Notes: a model not told the origin generated them from the letters alone. A stretch of 64,000 nt of DNA from Flavobacterium limi (GCF_010645075.1 NZ_JAADZV010000002.1:496001-560000); one strand, 5' to 3'; counted from the first letter of the stretch, positions 1-10,523 are shown. Made by a program: numbers and translations.

Positions 1-862
1 TATTGTCATCTCCGCTAATAGTGCTGCCTGAATAAAAAATTTCGCTATAGGTAGTTGCAGTTGATCCAGTGTAGTCAGCAAGTTTATATGTTAAATCCTG
101 AGTATTAACTTCGAAAGTATAATAACCATCAGTAGGAATTGGGAAACTGCTTGGATCATTTTGTTCAAAAGATGTTCTTTTTACCACTGCGGTTCCGTCA
201 TGACCATAGGCAGGCAACCATGAATCAATTTTTCCTAGTAATTTAAACCCGTCTGCATGTGCTTTAAAATATCCAGTATAATAATGTTTTGTATTATTAT
301 TAGGATCTGTAAAAAGCGGCATATTACCGTTGTTAAGATTCCAGCCTGCTGCAGTGGCATCACCTACTAAATACAAAGTTTCAACAGGTATTTCTAAACT
401 TCCGTATGGGGTTACTGAAATGGTGATAACATCTGAGTATTTAGGTTCAGCATTTGCTACTCCTGCAGTCGCTTTAATCCTTACATCAATCGAGCTTTCA
501 ACATTTGGCGCTAATCCAAGTTCCAAAGCTCTTGTATTAAGTTCCGCAACATCAATGGTAGAATAAGTCGAAGTTGAAGATGTAACATCAACAGGTGCTG
601 CAAATTCAGTATCATGTGCTGCAAGTTGAACAATGTAAGTTACAACAGTTGGAGTTCCGTAACTTACTTTTTCCCAGGTTACAGTAAGGGCAGTATTGGC
701 TGGAGTAGCTTCATTAAGAATAATTTCAGAACCACCTTCTGGTGTAATGATTGAGAAAGCTGCTTCCTGAGGTTTTAAAATCATTAAATTTTCTTCGTTT
801 TCACAAGACCATAATCCTGCAAGTATCGCTACAGCAATAAAAATTTTATAAATATTTTTCAT
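1..862 (-). CDS. SusE-like outer-membrane lipoprotein, 3' end outside window
   Basis: The reading frame starts at the ATG complementary to 860-862 and stays open to base 1, so the C-terminus is missing. The first residues (MKNIYKIFIAVAILAG, then LWSC) are a lipoprotein signal peptide with the lipid-bearing Cys near residue 20. A SusE-type Ig-like domain follows (ITPEGGS...ALTVTWEKVSYG), then a second domain beginning LYLVGDATAAGWNLNN, typical of SusE/SusF starch-binding surface lipoproteins. It lies 34 bp after the SusD gene on the same strand, the usual SusC-SusD-SusE order. The role is inferred to be cell-surface glycan binding that supports the SusCD transporter; the substrate cannot be told from the sequence. 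Confidence 0.85.
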   Translation of the reverse strand, partial: MKNIYKIFIAVAILAGLWSCENEENLMILKPQEAAFSIITPEGGSEIILNEATPANTALTVTWEKVSYGTPTVVTYIVQLAAHDTEFAAPVDVTSSTSTYSTIDVAELNTRALELGLAPNVESSIDVRIKATAGVANAEPKYSDVITISVTPYGSLEIPVETLYLVGDATAAGWNLNNGNMPLFTDPNNNTKHYYTGYFKAHADGFKLLGKIDSWLPAYGHDGTAVVKRTSFEQNDPSSFPIPTDGYYTFEVNTQDLTYKLADYTGSTATTYSEIFYSGSTISGDDN

Positions 863-896
863 TTTTTTATCTTTTATATTTTTAAAAAAGGATTTT

Positions 897-2492
897 TTAG
901 TAACCTGTATTTTGAGTTAAGTTTTTATTAGCTCCCAATGTTGCCTGAGGAACTGGAAATAGTCTTCTGAAAGAAGCAATTGAAATTCCTCTTGCAGCAT
1001 TTCCTTTCCATGCCCAGTTGTAAGTTCCTCCCGTATATAATCCAAAACGGATTAAATCCTGTCTTCTATGACCTTCCCAGTGCAGCTCGCGTGCTCTTTC
1101 ATCGATTATAAATTGCAGGTTTAATTCGCTTGCCGTAATGTTTGCTGTTGTAGCGTTATTATTGGCTCTTTCTCTCAGGTTATTTACATAAACAAGTGAT
1201 TGGGCAATGGTACCATTTCCACCTCTTAAGGTAGCTTCTGCGTACATTAGGTAAACATCCGCTAACCTGAATAATGGAAAATCAGTATCCGAAAATTCAC
1301 CATGTTTTCCATTAACCCCAGCAGAAGTTTTATTAGAGAATTTAGATAAAATATATCCTTGCGAATTCACACTAATATCCGCAATATCTATTGTTCTTGT
1401 TTGATTTTCAGTACCTGTTCCGATAGTATTTCTGTCATCCTGGCTGAATTCTGCACCGTCAAATTTTTGTACAAATTGTTTTCTGATACGAATTGCACCT
1501 CCCCAGCCCTTAGTTCCAAAGTCTCCTCCATTATTTTCTAATAGTCCTATTTGACCATTAATTAAAAAGGTTGTACCTCCCCAGTTTTGAGTTGCAATTC
1601 CATCTGACTGAATAGTGAAAATCATTTCTTCAGAGGTATGGTTATCAGCCATAAAGTTTTCCAGATATTTCGGTTTAAGCGTATATCCACCTGCAATGAT
1701 TTCGTTACACATTGTAATACAATCATCAAATCGGTTGGTTTGTGTATATACCTGAGCATTCAAATATATTTTTGCCAGGATCATACGTGCCATAGACTGG
1801 TCTAATCTACCGTATACATTGGTTCTTGCCGGTTTTAAATCTGGTAAAACAGTTTTTAATTCTGATTCGATAAAATCAAACAATTGTTTTCTGTCATACT
1901 CAGGTCCTGCAAAATTTAAAGGATCATTTTCTGTATACATAGGCGCTTTTCCAAAGAGATCCATCATATTATAATATGCATAAGCTCTTAAAACGCGAAC
2001 TTCTTTTCTGTAAAGTTCAATTTCCGCTACAGCAGCGGCATCTGTAATATTTCTTGCTCTTAATTTTTCAGGTGTACTTTCACGCAAAAAATCATTGGCA
2101 TAAGCTACAGAAGCCATTGTTCGGCTATACATTCCTAAAATAACAGGATTTGCAGCTGTCCATATACTTCTTTGTAATTCTGCAGTTCCTTCGTCATTTT
2201 CATAACTCCATATCATTTCATCTGTTGTCAGTTCCTGCAAGTTCAGTAAACATCTTACATACTGGCTTGTTCCGGCAGCTAAACCTTCTAATGAAGAAAA
2301 AACAGGTCCCTGAGTTCCTGTAAGACTAAGGTTTCCATATACCCCTACTAACGCTTTTTGATACCCTTGCGGAGTAGAAAATAAAACATCAGCTGAAAGT
2401 ACGTCATCATCTTCAGAAACAACATTCATGTCATCCGTACAAGAATGAAAAACGGTAGCTAATGCTATAATAGTTATTATATACTTTTTCAT
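897..2492 (-). CDS. SusD/RagB family nutrient-binding outer-membrane lipoprotein
   Basis: The protein has about 531 residues when started at MKKYIITIIALATVFHSC, a lipoprotein signal peptide with Cys at residue 16. The frame is open for 23 codons upstream, but that part overlaps the end of the SusC gene and does not look like a signal, so 2492 is preferred. The helical TPR-type SusD scaffold is visible: a YRKEVRVLRAYAYYNMMDLFG segment in the middle and a C-terminal RxxELHWEGHRRQDLIRFG motif diagnostic of SusD/RagB. SusD forms the lid of the SusC channel and captures glycan at the cell surface. It starts 4 bp after the SusC stop, so the two are translationally coupled. Confidence 0.95.
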   Translation of the reverse strand: MKKYIITIIALATVFHSCTDDMNVVSEDDDVLSADVLFSTPQGYQKALVGVYGNLSLTGTQGPVFSSLEGLAAGTSQYVRCLLNLQELTTDEMIWSYENDEGTAELQRSIWTAANPVILGMYSRTMASVAYANDFLRESTPEKLRARNITDAAAVAEIELYRKEVRVLRAYAYYNMMDLFGKAPMYTENDPLNFAGPEYDRKQLFDFIESELKTVLPDLKPARTNVYGRLDQSMARMILAKIYLNAQVYTQTNRFDDCITMCNEIIAGGYTLKPKYLENFMADNHTSEEMIFTIQSDGIATQNWGGTTFLINGQIGLLENNGGDFGTKGWGGAIRIRKQFVQKFDGAEFSQDDRNTIGTGTENQTRTIDIADISVNSQGYILSKFSNKTSAGVNGKHGEFSDTDFPLFRLADVYLMYAEATLRGGNGTIAQSLVYVNNLRERANNNATTANITASELNLQFIIDERARELHWEGHRRQDLIRFGLYTGGTYNWAWKGNAARGISIASFRRLFPVPQATLGANKNLTQNTGY

Positions 2493-2496
2493 TTTA

Positions 2497-5442
2497 TTAA
2501 AATTTAAGGTTGGCCCCGAACAAGAAAGTGCGTTGTCTTGGATAAATAGTTTTATCAACACCGTTATTTGTAATTTCAGGATCTAAACCACTGTATTTTG
2601 TAATTACAAAAACGTTTTGAACCCCAGTTGATAATCTTAAAGACACTTTTTCATTTATGACTTTATCAAAAGTATATCCTAATGAAATATTGTCCATTTT
2701 TAAATATGAAGCATTTTCCACATAAATATCAGACATTACAACATTAGAAGTTGTCTGAAAGTTAGTTTCTTTTACCTGAGTTGGAATATTACTTAAAATT
2801 CCATTACTTATCAAACCGTTATATTGTGCTCTTGAAGCATCCATTCCATTAAATATATTGTTACCAATACTTGCTCTTAAATTGAATGAGAAATCGAATT
2901 TTTTGTAATTCATATTTGATGCAAATCCTAGAATAACATCCGGATCCGGATTATTAAAAATGTATTTATCAGCATCATTCTTGATATTATCACCGTTCAA
3001 ATCAGCAAAAGCACCATCGATTGGTTTTCCTGCAGTATCATACAATTGTTTGTATACGTAGAAAGAATATGGAGTGTATCCCTCTCTGAAAATTTGAGCA
3101 GTACTTCCGTTTCCTGTGATATTGTCTCCTAAAAAGATATCGGAACCAAAAGCTAATTCATTAATTCTTCTTTCAAATTTAGAGGCATTAAAATTAACAT
3201 TCCATGAGAAATTTTCAGTTTTAATGGCAGTTGCATTTACTGTAAGTTCCACTCCTTTAGTAGTAAAGCTACCTATATTCTGGTATACCCTGTTAGAAAA
3301 ATTACTTCCGTCTGAGATTGCTACATTGGCTAATAAATCTTTAGAATCTTTGTAATACATATCTAAACTTGCCGAAATGCGGTTTTCTAAAAATCCAAAA
3401 TCTATACCGGCATTGTATGTAGTTGTTTCTTCCCATTTCAAACCATTTGTTCGTTTGTATGGCAGTGCGATTGTAACCGGATCAGTTCCCAGATAATATT
3501 GAGAGTTTCCTGTTCCTGTTTCGTATTTTTGAAGGTAACCGTTTGGCTCAGGGATATCCTGCTGACCTGTAATACCATAACTCAATCTTAATTTTAAGTC
3601 AGATAAAGTTTTGCTTTCTTTAAAGAAATCTTCTTTAAGTTTCCATGCAAAAGCTACAGAAGGGAAATTACCCCAACGATTTTCTTTATCAAATCTTGAA
3701 GAACCATCTCTTCTGTAAGATAAAGTCAACAAGTATTTATCTCTGAAGTTTAAGTTGGTTCTGGCAAAAAATCCTATTAAGACTGTTTCAGTATCCAAAG
3801 TAGTCTCAGGGAATGTTGACGGTAGATTTGGGTCTAAAATATTACCGGTCTCGAATCTTGAACTTTCAAATCTTTGATAAGAATAACCTCCTGTTAATTC
3901 AAATACTAATGAGTCAAAAGTTTTATTGTAAACTAAATAAGTGTCTAATAATTTATTTTGTCTTTTAGCATCTGTATATTCATTAGCACCGTAAGGTATG
4001 TTGTCGATATTTGGGCCCGAACCTGCATTTGGGTTAACCTTTCTTTTTCTTTCTCCATTAGATTCATCAAAACCTACATTTACAACTGCTCTTACATCCG
4101 GGAAAAAGTAAAGTTTATAATCTACTTCAATGTTTCCAAAAAATCGGTTACTGGTTGCAATATCCCTTGTATTAAGTAATTGAGAAACCGGATTTCTGGC
4201 GGCATTTGGATCCAATCGGGGTTTTCCGTTACCGTCAACAGTACCATTAAGATATTCAAAAAAACCATCATATGGTGCGCCTTCAACTCTTATAGGCTGA
4301 GTAGGGTCAAAACCAATAGCAGTTCCTTCTACAGCATCTGTAAATCTGTTTTTTTCGTAAGCATAATTAGCAGACAGCTTTACTTTTAAGGTATTTTCAA
4401 GAAATGAAGGATTCATTACTAATCCGACAGTATTTCTTTTAAATTCATTGGTTATACGTAAACCTTCCTGATTGGTGTTTCCTATAGTCAAGCTGGTTGG
4501 AATAATATCGAATAAACTTCCTCTAACAGCTAAACTCTGATCAAAAGATCCTGTATTTCTGTAGATGGCTTTTTGCCAGTCTGTATTTGCGTTTCCTAAT
4601 TTACCTAAGTCCTGAGGCCTTCTGTCTGCAATAAGACTGCGATATTCATCAGCACTAAAAACATCTACTGTATTAGTAAGTTTTCCGGCAGCATATTGTG
4701 CATTATAATCAACAGATAAGGTATTGCTTCCTTTTTTTGTTGTAATAATGATAACACCATTAGAAGCTCGTGATCCATAAATTGCTGTGGCTGATGCATC
4801 TTTTAAGACAGTCATCGATTCAATAGTAGCAGGATTTATAGATGCCAAAAATGAAGCAGAACCTGTATTTGTTGAACCCTCAAGTGGTAATCCGTCAACA
4901 ACGATTAATGGGTTGTTACTGGCGAAAAGCGAACTTCCTCCCCTGATTCTTATTTCTGACAGGGAACCCGGAGCACCAGAAGAATTAATAGATAAACCTG
5001 CTACACGTCCGTTAAGAAGGTTTTCTGTGGTAATGTTGTTTCCTTTATTGAAATCTTTTGTTGAAAGTGATACTACAGAACCTGTTGCATCTTTCTTTTT
5101 TACAGAACCGTATCCAACTTGCACCACAACTTCCTCAAGTAAATTAGGATCTTCCTCAAGAGTTACAGTAATGTCTCTTTGGGTTCCAACAGTAATAACC
5201 TGAGTTATGAAACCTGTAAATGAAAAAGTAATTTGAGCTTGTTCTTTCAAGCCGCTAAACTGGAATTTACCGTCAAAATCCGTACTCATGCTTAAATTAC
5301 CTTGTGATACCTTTATATTTACTCCTGGTATTGGTTGTCCGGTACTTTTGTCCAGAACAACTCCTTTTACAGTGCTCTGAGCGAAAACACAAAAAGGAAG
5401 AAGTAATAATAAAAGTAAAAATTTGTTGTAAATTTTTTTCAT
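2497..5442 (-). CDS. SusC/RagA family TonB-linked outer-membrane transporter
   Basis: The 981-residue protein starts with a signal peptide (MKKIYNKFLLLLLLLPFCVFAQ). Next is a carboxypeptidase-regulatory-like domain (about residues 24-95, VKGVVLDKSTGQPIPGVNI). A TonB-box/plug region follows (EVVVQVGYGSVKKKDATGSV; plug about 105-230, with the SusC-typical LLNGRVAGLSI and SGAPGS motifs), then a beta-barrel ending in Phe (LFGANLKF). SusC proteins import oligosaccharides or peptides through the outer membrane using TonB energy, gated by the SusD lid encoded next. First gene of a susC-susD-susE run, divergent from the hybrid sensor at 5951. The family is certain; the substrate is unknown. Confidence 0.96.
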   Translation of the reverse strand: MKKIYNKFLLLLLLLPFCVFAQSTVKGVVLDKSTGQPIPGVNIKVSQGNLSMSTDFDGKFQFSGLKEQAQITFSFTGFITQVITVGTQRDITVTLEEDPNLLEEVVVQVGYGSVKKKDATGSVVSLSTKDFNKGNNITTENLLNGRVAGLSINSSGAPGSLSEIRIRGGSSLFASNNPLIVVDGLPLEGSTNTGSASFLASINPATIESMTVLKDASATAIYGSRASNGVIIITTKKGSNTLSVDYNAQYAAGKLTNTVDVFSADEYRSLIADRRPQDLGKLGNANTDWQKAIYRNTGSFDQSLAVRGSLFDIIPTSLTIGNTNQEGLRITNEFKRNTVGLVMNPSFLENTLKVKLSANYAYEKNRFTDAVEGTAIGFDPTQPIRVEGAPYDGFFEYLNGTVDGNGKPRLDPNAARNPVSQLLNTRDIATSNRFFGNIEVDYKLYFFPDVRAVVNVGFDESNGERKRKVNPNAGSGPNIDNIPYGANEYTDAKRQNKLLDTYLVYNKTFDSLVFELTGGYSYQRFESSRFETGNILDPNLPSTFPETTLDTETVLIGFFARTNLNFRDKYLLTLSYRRDGSSRFDKENRWGNFPSVAFAWKLKEDFFKESKTLSDLKLRLSYGITGQQDIPEPNGYLQKYETGTGNSQYYLGTDPVTIALPYKRTNGLKWEETTTYNAGIDFGFLENRISASLDMYYKDSKDLLANVAISDGSNFSNRVYQNIGSFTTKGVELTVNATAIKTENFSWNVNFNASKFERRINELAFGSDIFLGDNITGNGSTAQIFREGYTPYSFYVYKQLYDTAGKPIDGAFADLNGDNIKNDADKYIFNNPDPDVILGFASNMNYKKFDFSFNLRASIGNNIFNGMDASRAQYNGLISNGILSNIPTQVKETNFQTTSNVVMSDIYVENASYLKMDNISLGYTFDKVINEKVSLRLSTGVQNVFVITKYSGLDPEITNNGVDKTIYPRQRTFLFGANLKF

Positions 5443-5950
5443 ACTTTTTTTATTTTGTTTTTGTTTGAGTTGGGTTTGTGATTAGTGTGCTTTAACGAAA
5501 AATAAACATAATTTATTTAACAATTTTAGCCTATCAACTCACCCTGCAAATTAAGGACACAGGTAGTTCTTAAGACAGGGAAAAATTCGTTTATAAAGGG
5601 GGACAATTTCGTAAAAACACCCATAGAATAGACCCAAAAAACATGTCTTATTAGTTTTTCGTGCTAAAAAAATGACAAAATGAACTATCAATTATTTTAA
5701 CAAAATATTAATAATCAATGCGGTTACGCTTTTTAATCAATAATTTCTAAACATTTACTAAAAAGACTTCGGTTTTTAATCTTTTACAATACAAAAACAT
5801 ATAAAAACACAACTTGTAAATAATCTAAAAAACACAACGATTTTTATCAATATATAATAATTCTTTACTTTCGCAAAATAGGCAGATTTCGCCATATTGA
5901 TGTAAAAAAATTGATCCAGATTCAGATCTCATTTCTTCTATTTTTCGTAT
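5443..5950. other. Divergent intergenic region between susC and hybrid regulator
   Basis: This 508-bp AT-rich spacer holds the promoters of two divergent units. On the plus strand TACTTTCG at 5866-5873 is a one-mismatch match to the Bacteroidota -7 element (TAnnTTTG). On the minus strand TTAATTTG (complement of 5547-5554) is a one-mismatch candidate about 105 bp before susC. No gene, RNA or long palindrome was recognised. A binding site for the hybrid regulator would be expected here, but none could be picked out by eye. Confidence 0.45.
5866..5873 (+). promoter_or_regulatory. Candidate -7 element of the hybrid sensor gene
   Basis: TACTTTCG fits the Bacteroidota -7 consensus TAnnTTTG with one mismatch and lies 77 bp before the first ATG of the regulator. 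No clear -33 TTTG is seen at the expected distance, so the call rests on the -7 part only. Confidence 0.35.
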
Positions 5951-8900
5951 ATGAAAGAACAGCTTTTAAAAAAATCTATGAATAAGCTAAAGTCTTTTCT
6001 TCTTGTTATTTTACTTTCTCTAAATACATTTGGACAGAATTACCCAATAAAACATCTAGATATTTCGTCAGGCCTTTCTAATAATTCTGTTGCAACAATA
6101 TATCAGGATCAAAATGGGTATATGTGGTTTGGAACTTTTGACGGGCTTAACAGATATGACGGAAATGACTTTAAGATCTACCGCCATATCCATACAGACC
6201 CTAATTCTATTCAGGGAAATGCTATAAGCTGTATTGAAGGCGACAATAAAAATAATTTGTGGATAGGTACAACGGCAGGCCCTGTTATTTTTAATGCTGA
6301 GCGTTCCTGTTTTACTCCATTGAAGTATTTTGGAATTGATAAAAAAGCCAAACCCTTAAAAATTACTGCTTACGAAATAATTGCTGTACATTCTCAAAAT
6401 ATTATTCTCGTTGCGACAAAACAGGCAATCATACTTTTTAAAGAAGGTGATAAAATTGGAACGGCAATACCTTTTAATGGAAAATTAAACTATATAGCCA
6501 GATCCATAGCTTATGATACAAAGAAGAATATATTTTATGTTTTTGTAACTGGATCCGGTCTTTGCAAATATGATGTTGAATCAAATAAAATAACACTTCT
6601 CAACAATAAAATCACAGTCGCAAATTGTATAAAGTTGACCAATAAAGGACTCTGGGTAGGCTCTGATGAGGGTGCTTACTTATATAATGAGAGCCGGAAT
6701 ACGTATTCTAAAAATTATTTTCCGGAAAAAACATCTGTACGTGATTTTTTTCAACAAGAGAATCGTCTGTGGATTGCCACTGACGGCACGGGTCTTTATA
6801 CTATTACAAAAAACCAGTCTGCTCCTGTTTTATATAAGGCAACTGGTCCTGTTTCATTACTTAAGAGTAAGTCACTTTATGATATATTCGAAAGCAAAAA
6901 CGGAGAAATGTGGTTCGGAACCCTGCGTGGGGGTGTAAGCATGATGGGAAAAAAACCGCTCGACTTTAATCATTTTAAAAGCAAGTCGCAACAAACTAAT
7001 AAAGAAGACGAAGATCCTGCCGCAAACTTCATGCTTTCTTTCTGCGAAGATGAAAAGAAAAATATCTGGATTGGTACTGATGGTGCCGGAATGCGATATT
7101 GGAACAGAAAACAAAATACTTATGATGTGTATTCTACAACATCAGCTTCCGGCAGAAAAATTCAAAGTAATTTTGTTACAAGTATCGTCAGGGATTCTGA
7201 TAATGCTATCTGGGTGGCTATGTGGAAAGGCGGAGTCTGTCGTATTGATCCAAAATCAAAGGCAATTCAGAATTTTTCAATTTACAATCAATTCACTAAA
7301 AAAGCTGAACAGGAATCCTGGCTGCTCTTTTTAGATTCTAAAAAAACGCTGTGGCTTGCTGTTACGAATAACGGAGCATTATATCAATTTGACAGAAGAC
7401 AAAATAAATTTGTCTGCTACAGTACTGCTTTGCGCGATGTTACCTGCCTTCATGAAACTAAAGACGGAAAAATCTGGGGCGGAACATTCAATTCTTTTTT
7501 TGAAATAGATCCAAAAACAAAGATAGTAAAAAGCCATCATTCTGATTATAACGTCAGATGCATCACTGAAGATCAAAACAAAAATCTTTGGATTGGTACT
7601 GTAGAAGGCGGTCTGCTTTTATACAACCGAAAAACTGGTATTTCAAAAAAATACACTATACAAAACGGTCTTTCGAGCAATACGATACTTCGTCTTTTAG
7701 AAGACAAAAAAGGAAATTTATGGATGAGTACCTATCACGGGATTTCAAGACTGAATCCAAAAAACAATACTTTTAGAAATTTTGGGATATCTGATGGACT
7801 TCAGGGCACTCAGTTTAGTTGGAATTCCAGCACCAAACTATCAACAGGAGAATTTGTTTTTGGCGGTATAAACGGATTCAATGTTTTTGATCCTGACAAT
7901 ATCAAAGACAAAAAAAATACGGGCAAATTTTTATTAAATGATTTGTTGGTAAACAATCAGCCGTTAAAACTGGATAGTCCTTATATCACAGAAAAAAAGC
8001 TTGAAATGATAAGCGAAGCCGAGCTTCCTTATGATAAATCGGCATTGAGTTTTGATTTTGTTTATCTGGATTATGTCAACTCCGAAAAGATCAATACCGC
8101 TTATTTTCTCGAAGGATGGGATAAAGACTGGAATTATACCTCAAAAAATAACAGGGCAAATTATTCCAGACTAACAGAAGGAACTTATACTTTTAAAGTA
8201 AAAACCACCGATGTTTTTGGAAACTGGACGAATGAAGTAATTCTGGCGACAGTAAAAATCCTTCCGCCATGGTACAGAACATGGTGGGCATATACCTTTT
8301 ATCTGATTGCTGTAATCGGTGCAATTTATGCTTATGTAGATTATCATAAAAACAAGGAAAGACTTCGCTATGAAATAAAACTTACCCGTATGGAGCACAA
8401 AAAAGATAAGGAGCATGCTGAAAAACAGTTTTCCATGTTTACCTATATGGCACATGAACTGCGCACTCCGCTGTCTTTAATCATAAATCCGCTAAAAAGT
8501 ACCATTGACAGAAAAAATACTCCTGAAGATGATCTTGATCTGAATCTCGCCTATAAAAATGCTAAAAGGTTATTGAGCCTCACAGATCAGTTACTGCTGT
8601 TCAGAAAAGCAGAAACAGATCTTGATGAACTCAAAATTTCCAAGATTAATTTAAATAGTCTTTGCCGTGAAATCTATGACAGCTTTACGCAAATGGCAGC
8701 AGTTAAAAACTTAAATTATCAGTTTATTGAAGAAAAAACACCCACTGAAATATATGGCGATTATGAAAAAATAGAAATCACACTATTTAATTTAATCTCT
8801 AATGCTTTCAAGTTCACACCCAATAAAGGAACTATAAGTATTAAGTTAGTCGAAAAAGAGGCTGATGTTTCTATTATTATATCGGATACCGGCAGCGGAA

Positions 8901-10039
8901 TTCATGAGAATGATATTGACACTATTTTTGAAAAATTCAAACAGATTCAGTCTAAAAGCAGTAATGGGTTTGGAATTGGTCTTTATGTTGCCAGGTATTT
9001 TGTGAATAAACATTATGGCAAAATAACGTGTACAAGTAAAGTCGGAAAAGGTACTTCGTTCACTATTGTACTTCCAAAAGGAAAAAGCCATTTTACAGCA
9101 ATGAATATTAACGAAAGTCATCCGCAAATGTCGCCTATTGTAGGTGAGCTTTTGGAAGGAATGCCGCCTGAAAACGCAAATAATGACAATGATCAGCCAT
9201 CAAAGCCTGAAAACATAAATGAAGAATTAATAAGTACAAAAAGAGTATTGTTAATTGTGGAAGACAATCCGGAAATGAACTATTATCTTGTACAGCTTTT
9301 TTCCAAAAATTATATTGTTTATTCGGCAGCAAATGGAATTGAAGGACTGAAACTGGTCCAAAAACACATGCCTGACATTGTACTGAGCGATATTTCTATG
9401 GAAGGCATGAACGGTTTGGACTTATGCAAAGAAATCAAACAAAATGATGATTCAAGTCATATCCCGGTGATACTCCTTACGGCTACAACCAGCAATGATA
9501 TTCATTTGCAGAGCATCACTGAAGGAGCTGACGATTATGTAACCAAACCTTTTGACAGTAATATACTTTTGGCCCGTGTTGATGCTGTCCTTAGAAACAG
9601 AGGACAATTGCGCAAGTATTTCCTTGACAGTATAACCCTTCGTGAAAATGTAAATAAGGTTCCACTTGAATACAAGGAATTTCTGGACAAATGTATCGAA
9701 ATCGTCGAAGCCAATCTTGAAAACAGCGAATTTAACCTAAAGAGTTTCTCTGCTGCAATGGGTATGAGCCATTCGAGTCTTTACAAAAAGATTAAAGCAA
9801 TTTCCGGACAAACTGTAAATGGTTTTATCCGATCTATCAGAATCAGAAGAGCCGCGGTCATTATGCTTACTGAAAATATCAATATTGCGCAGGTTGGCCC
9901 TCAGGTGGGTATAGAAGATCAGCGCTATTTCCGTCAGCAGTTCGTAAAATTATTTGGAATGAAACCTTCTGAATACATCAAAAAATATAGAAATTCTTTT
10001 AATAGGGAACTGAATATAATTCAGAAAGGTGATGATTAA
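5951..10039 (+). CDS. Hybrid two-component system sensor/regulator (HTCS)
   Basis: This 1362-residue fusion has a signal peptide near residues 10-29 (MNKLKSFLLVILLSLNTFGQ; an ATG at 5978 would start exactly there), a periplasmic two-component-regulator propeller (about 30-690, recurrent MWFGT/LWIGT blades) and a Y_Y_Y domain (about 700-775). A membrane helix follows near 780-800, then a histidine kinase with HELRTP (His near 835) and an HATPase domain (NLISNAFKFTPN, DTGSGI, GFGIGLY). A receiver (VLLIVEDNP, phospho-Asp near 1146, Lys in YVTKPF) and a C-terminal AraC-type DNA-binding domain complete the chain. HTCS proteins sense glycan breakdown products in the periplasm and activate the neighbouring SusCD locus. 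It is divergent from susC, which it most likely controls. Confidence 0.95.
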   Translation: MKEQLLKKSMNKLKSFLLVILLSLNTFGQNYPIKHLDISSGLSNNSVATIYQDQNGYMWFGTFDGLNRYDGNDFKIYRHIHTDPNSIQGNAISCIEGDNKNNLWIGTTAGPVIFNAERSCFTPLKYFGIDKKAKPLKITAYEIIAVHSQNIILVATKQAIILFKEGDKIGTAIPFNGKLNYIARSIAYDTKKNIFYVFVTGSGLCKYDVESNKITLLNNKITVANCIKLTNKGLWVGSDEGAYLYNESRNTYSKNYFPEKTSVRDFFQQENRLWIATDGTGLYTITKNQSAPVLYKATGPVSLLKSKSLYDIFESKNGEMWFGTLRGGVSMMGKKPLDFNHFKSKSQQTNKEDEDPAANFMLSFCEDEKKNIWIGTDGAGMRYWNRKQNTYDVYSTTSASGRKIQSNFVTSIVRDSDNAIWVAMWKGGVCRIDPKSKAIQNFSIYNQFTKKAEQESWLLFLDSKKTLWLAVTNNGALYQFDRRQNKFVCYSTALRDVTCLHETKDGKIWGGTFNSFFEIDPKTKIVKSHHSDYNVRCITEDQNKNLWIGTVEGGLLLYNRKTGISKKYTIQNGLSSNTILRLLEDKKGNLWMSTYHGISRLNPKNNTFRNFGISDGLQGTQFSWNSSTKLSTGEFVFGGINGFNVFDPDNIKDKKNTGKFLLNDLLVNNQPLKLDSPYITEKKLEMISEAELPYDKSALSFDFVYLDYVNSEKINTAYFLEGWDKDWNYTSKNNRANYSRLTEGTYTFKVKTTDVFGNWTNEVILATVKILPPWYRTWWAYTFYLIAVIGAIYAYVDYHKNKERLRYEIKLTRMEHKKDKEHAEKQFSMFTYMAHELRTPLSLIINPLKSTIDRKNTPEDDLDLNLAYKNAKRLLSLTDQLLLFRKAETDLDELKISKINLNSLCREIYDSFTQMAAVKNLNYQFIEEKTPTEIYGDYEKIEITLFNLISNAFKFTPNKGTISIKLVEKEADVSIIISDTGSGIHENDIDTIFEKFKQIQSKSSNGFGIGLYVARYFVNKHYGKITCTSKVGKGTSFTIVLPKGKSHFTAMNINESHPQMSPIVGELLEGMPPENANNDNDQPSKPENINEELISTKRVLLIVEDNPEMNYYLVQLFSKNYIVYSAANGIEGLKLVQKHMPDIVLSDISMEGMNGLDLCKEIKQNDDSSHIPVILLTATTSNDIHLQSITEGADDYVTKPFDSNILLARVDAVLRNRGQLRKYFLDSITLRENVNKVPLEYKEFLDKCIEIVEANLENSEFNLKSFSAAMGMSHSSLYKKIKAISGQTVNGFIRSIRIRRAAVIMLTENINIAQVGPQVGIEDQRYFRQQFVKLFGMKPSEYIKKYRNSFNRELNIIQKGDD

Positions 10040-10388
10040 TTTTTTTCCGCTTCTAAGGTAAAAAAGATACTTAAAAAAGTAGTGTTTGTTGTTTTTATGT
10101 CCGAAACGCAATGAAAAATATTTAAGCATATTCTTTCAAAAACAATAATTTCTAAAATAATTTTAAAATTTATTGAAATGCATTATTTGATAAAAAACTT
10201 CGTCAACTCATTTTTCGATATAAAACAACCCATTATCAATCAAACAAATGCATCGAAAAAATAGTGACTTCTTTACAACTCATTATTTTTAAGCAGAATA
10301 TTCACAGTATTATTTTGCCACTTTCTTTAAAAAAACATTTGGTGTATTTTAAAATTTGTTGCACTTTTGCACCCGCAATAGCAAAGCA
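10040..10388. other. Intergenic region before tRNA-Glu
   Basis: This 349-bp AT-rich gap holds only the tRNA promoter near its right end. No clear terminator follows the hybrid regulator, and no open frame or repeat was recognised. Confidence 0.4.
10338..10369 (+). promoter_or_regulatory. Promoter of tRNA-Glu
   Basis: TTTG at 10338-10341, then 20 bp, then CACTTTTG at 10362-10369 (consensus TAnnTTTG with one mismatch). Transcription would begin about 10 bp before the mature tRNA. This is the Bacteroidota -33/-7 architecture. Confidence 0.6.
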
Positions 10389-10460
10389 GGTCCGTTCGTC
10401 TATCGGTTAGGACGCCAGGTTTTCATCCTGGTAAGGGGGGTTCGATTCCCCCACGGACTA
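10389..10460 (+). tRNA. tRNA-Glu (anticodon TTC)
   Basis: A complete cloverleaf can be drawn. The acceptor stem GGTCCGT pairs with ACGGACT (one G-T at the first pair). The D arm is GTCT...AGGAC, the anticodon stem CCAGG/CCTGG has loop TTTTCAT and so anticodon TTC, and the T arm is GGGGG-TTCGATT-CCCCC. The discriminator base is A and CCA is not encoded. A hairpin terminator follows directly. Confidence 0.95.
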
Positions 10461-10474
10461 CTTACTAGAAAAAA

Positions 10475-10503
10475 AGCTTCAGATTTCTCTGAAGCTTTTT
10501 TTA
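10475..10503 (+). terminator. Intrinsic terminator of tRNA-Glu
   Basis: A perfect 9-bp stem AGCTTCAGA / TCTGAAGCT with loop TTTC is preceded by an A-run and followed by a run of seven Ts. It sits 15 bp after the tRNA and could also work for the minus-strand small gene that ends at 10524. Confidence 0.85.
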
Positions 10504-10523
10504 TTTTAAATTGTATGGCAAGA

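Noticed and set aside
4787..5203. A 138-codon plus-strand frame inside susC
   Set aside because: It lies fully antisense to the conserved plug domain of susC; no independent evidence.
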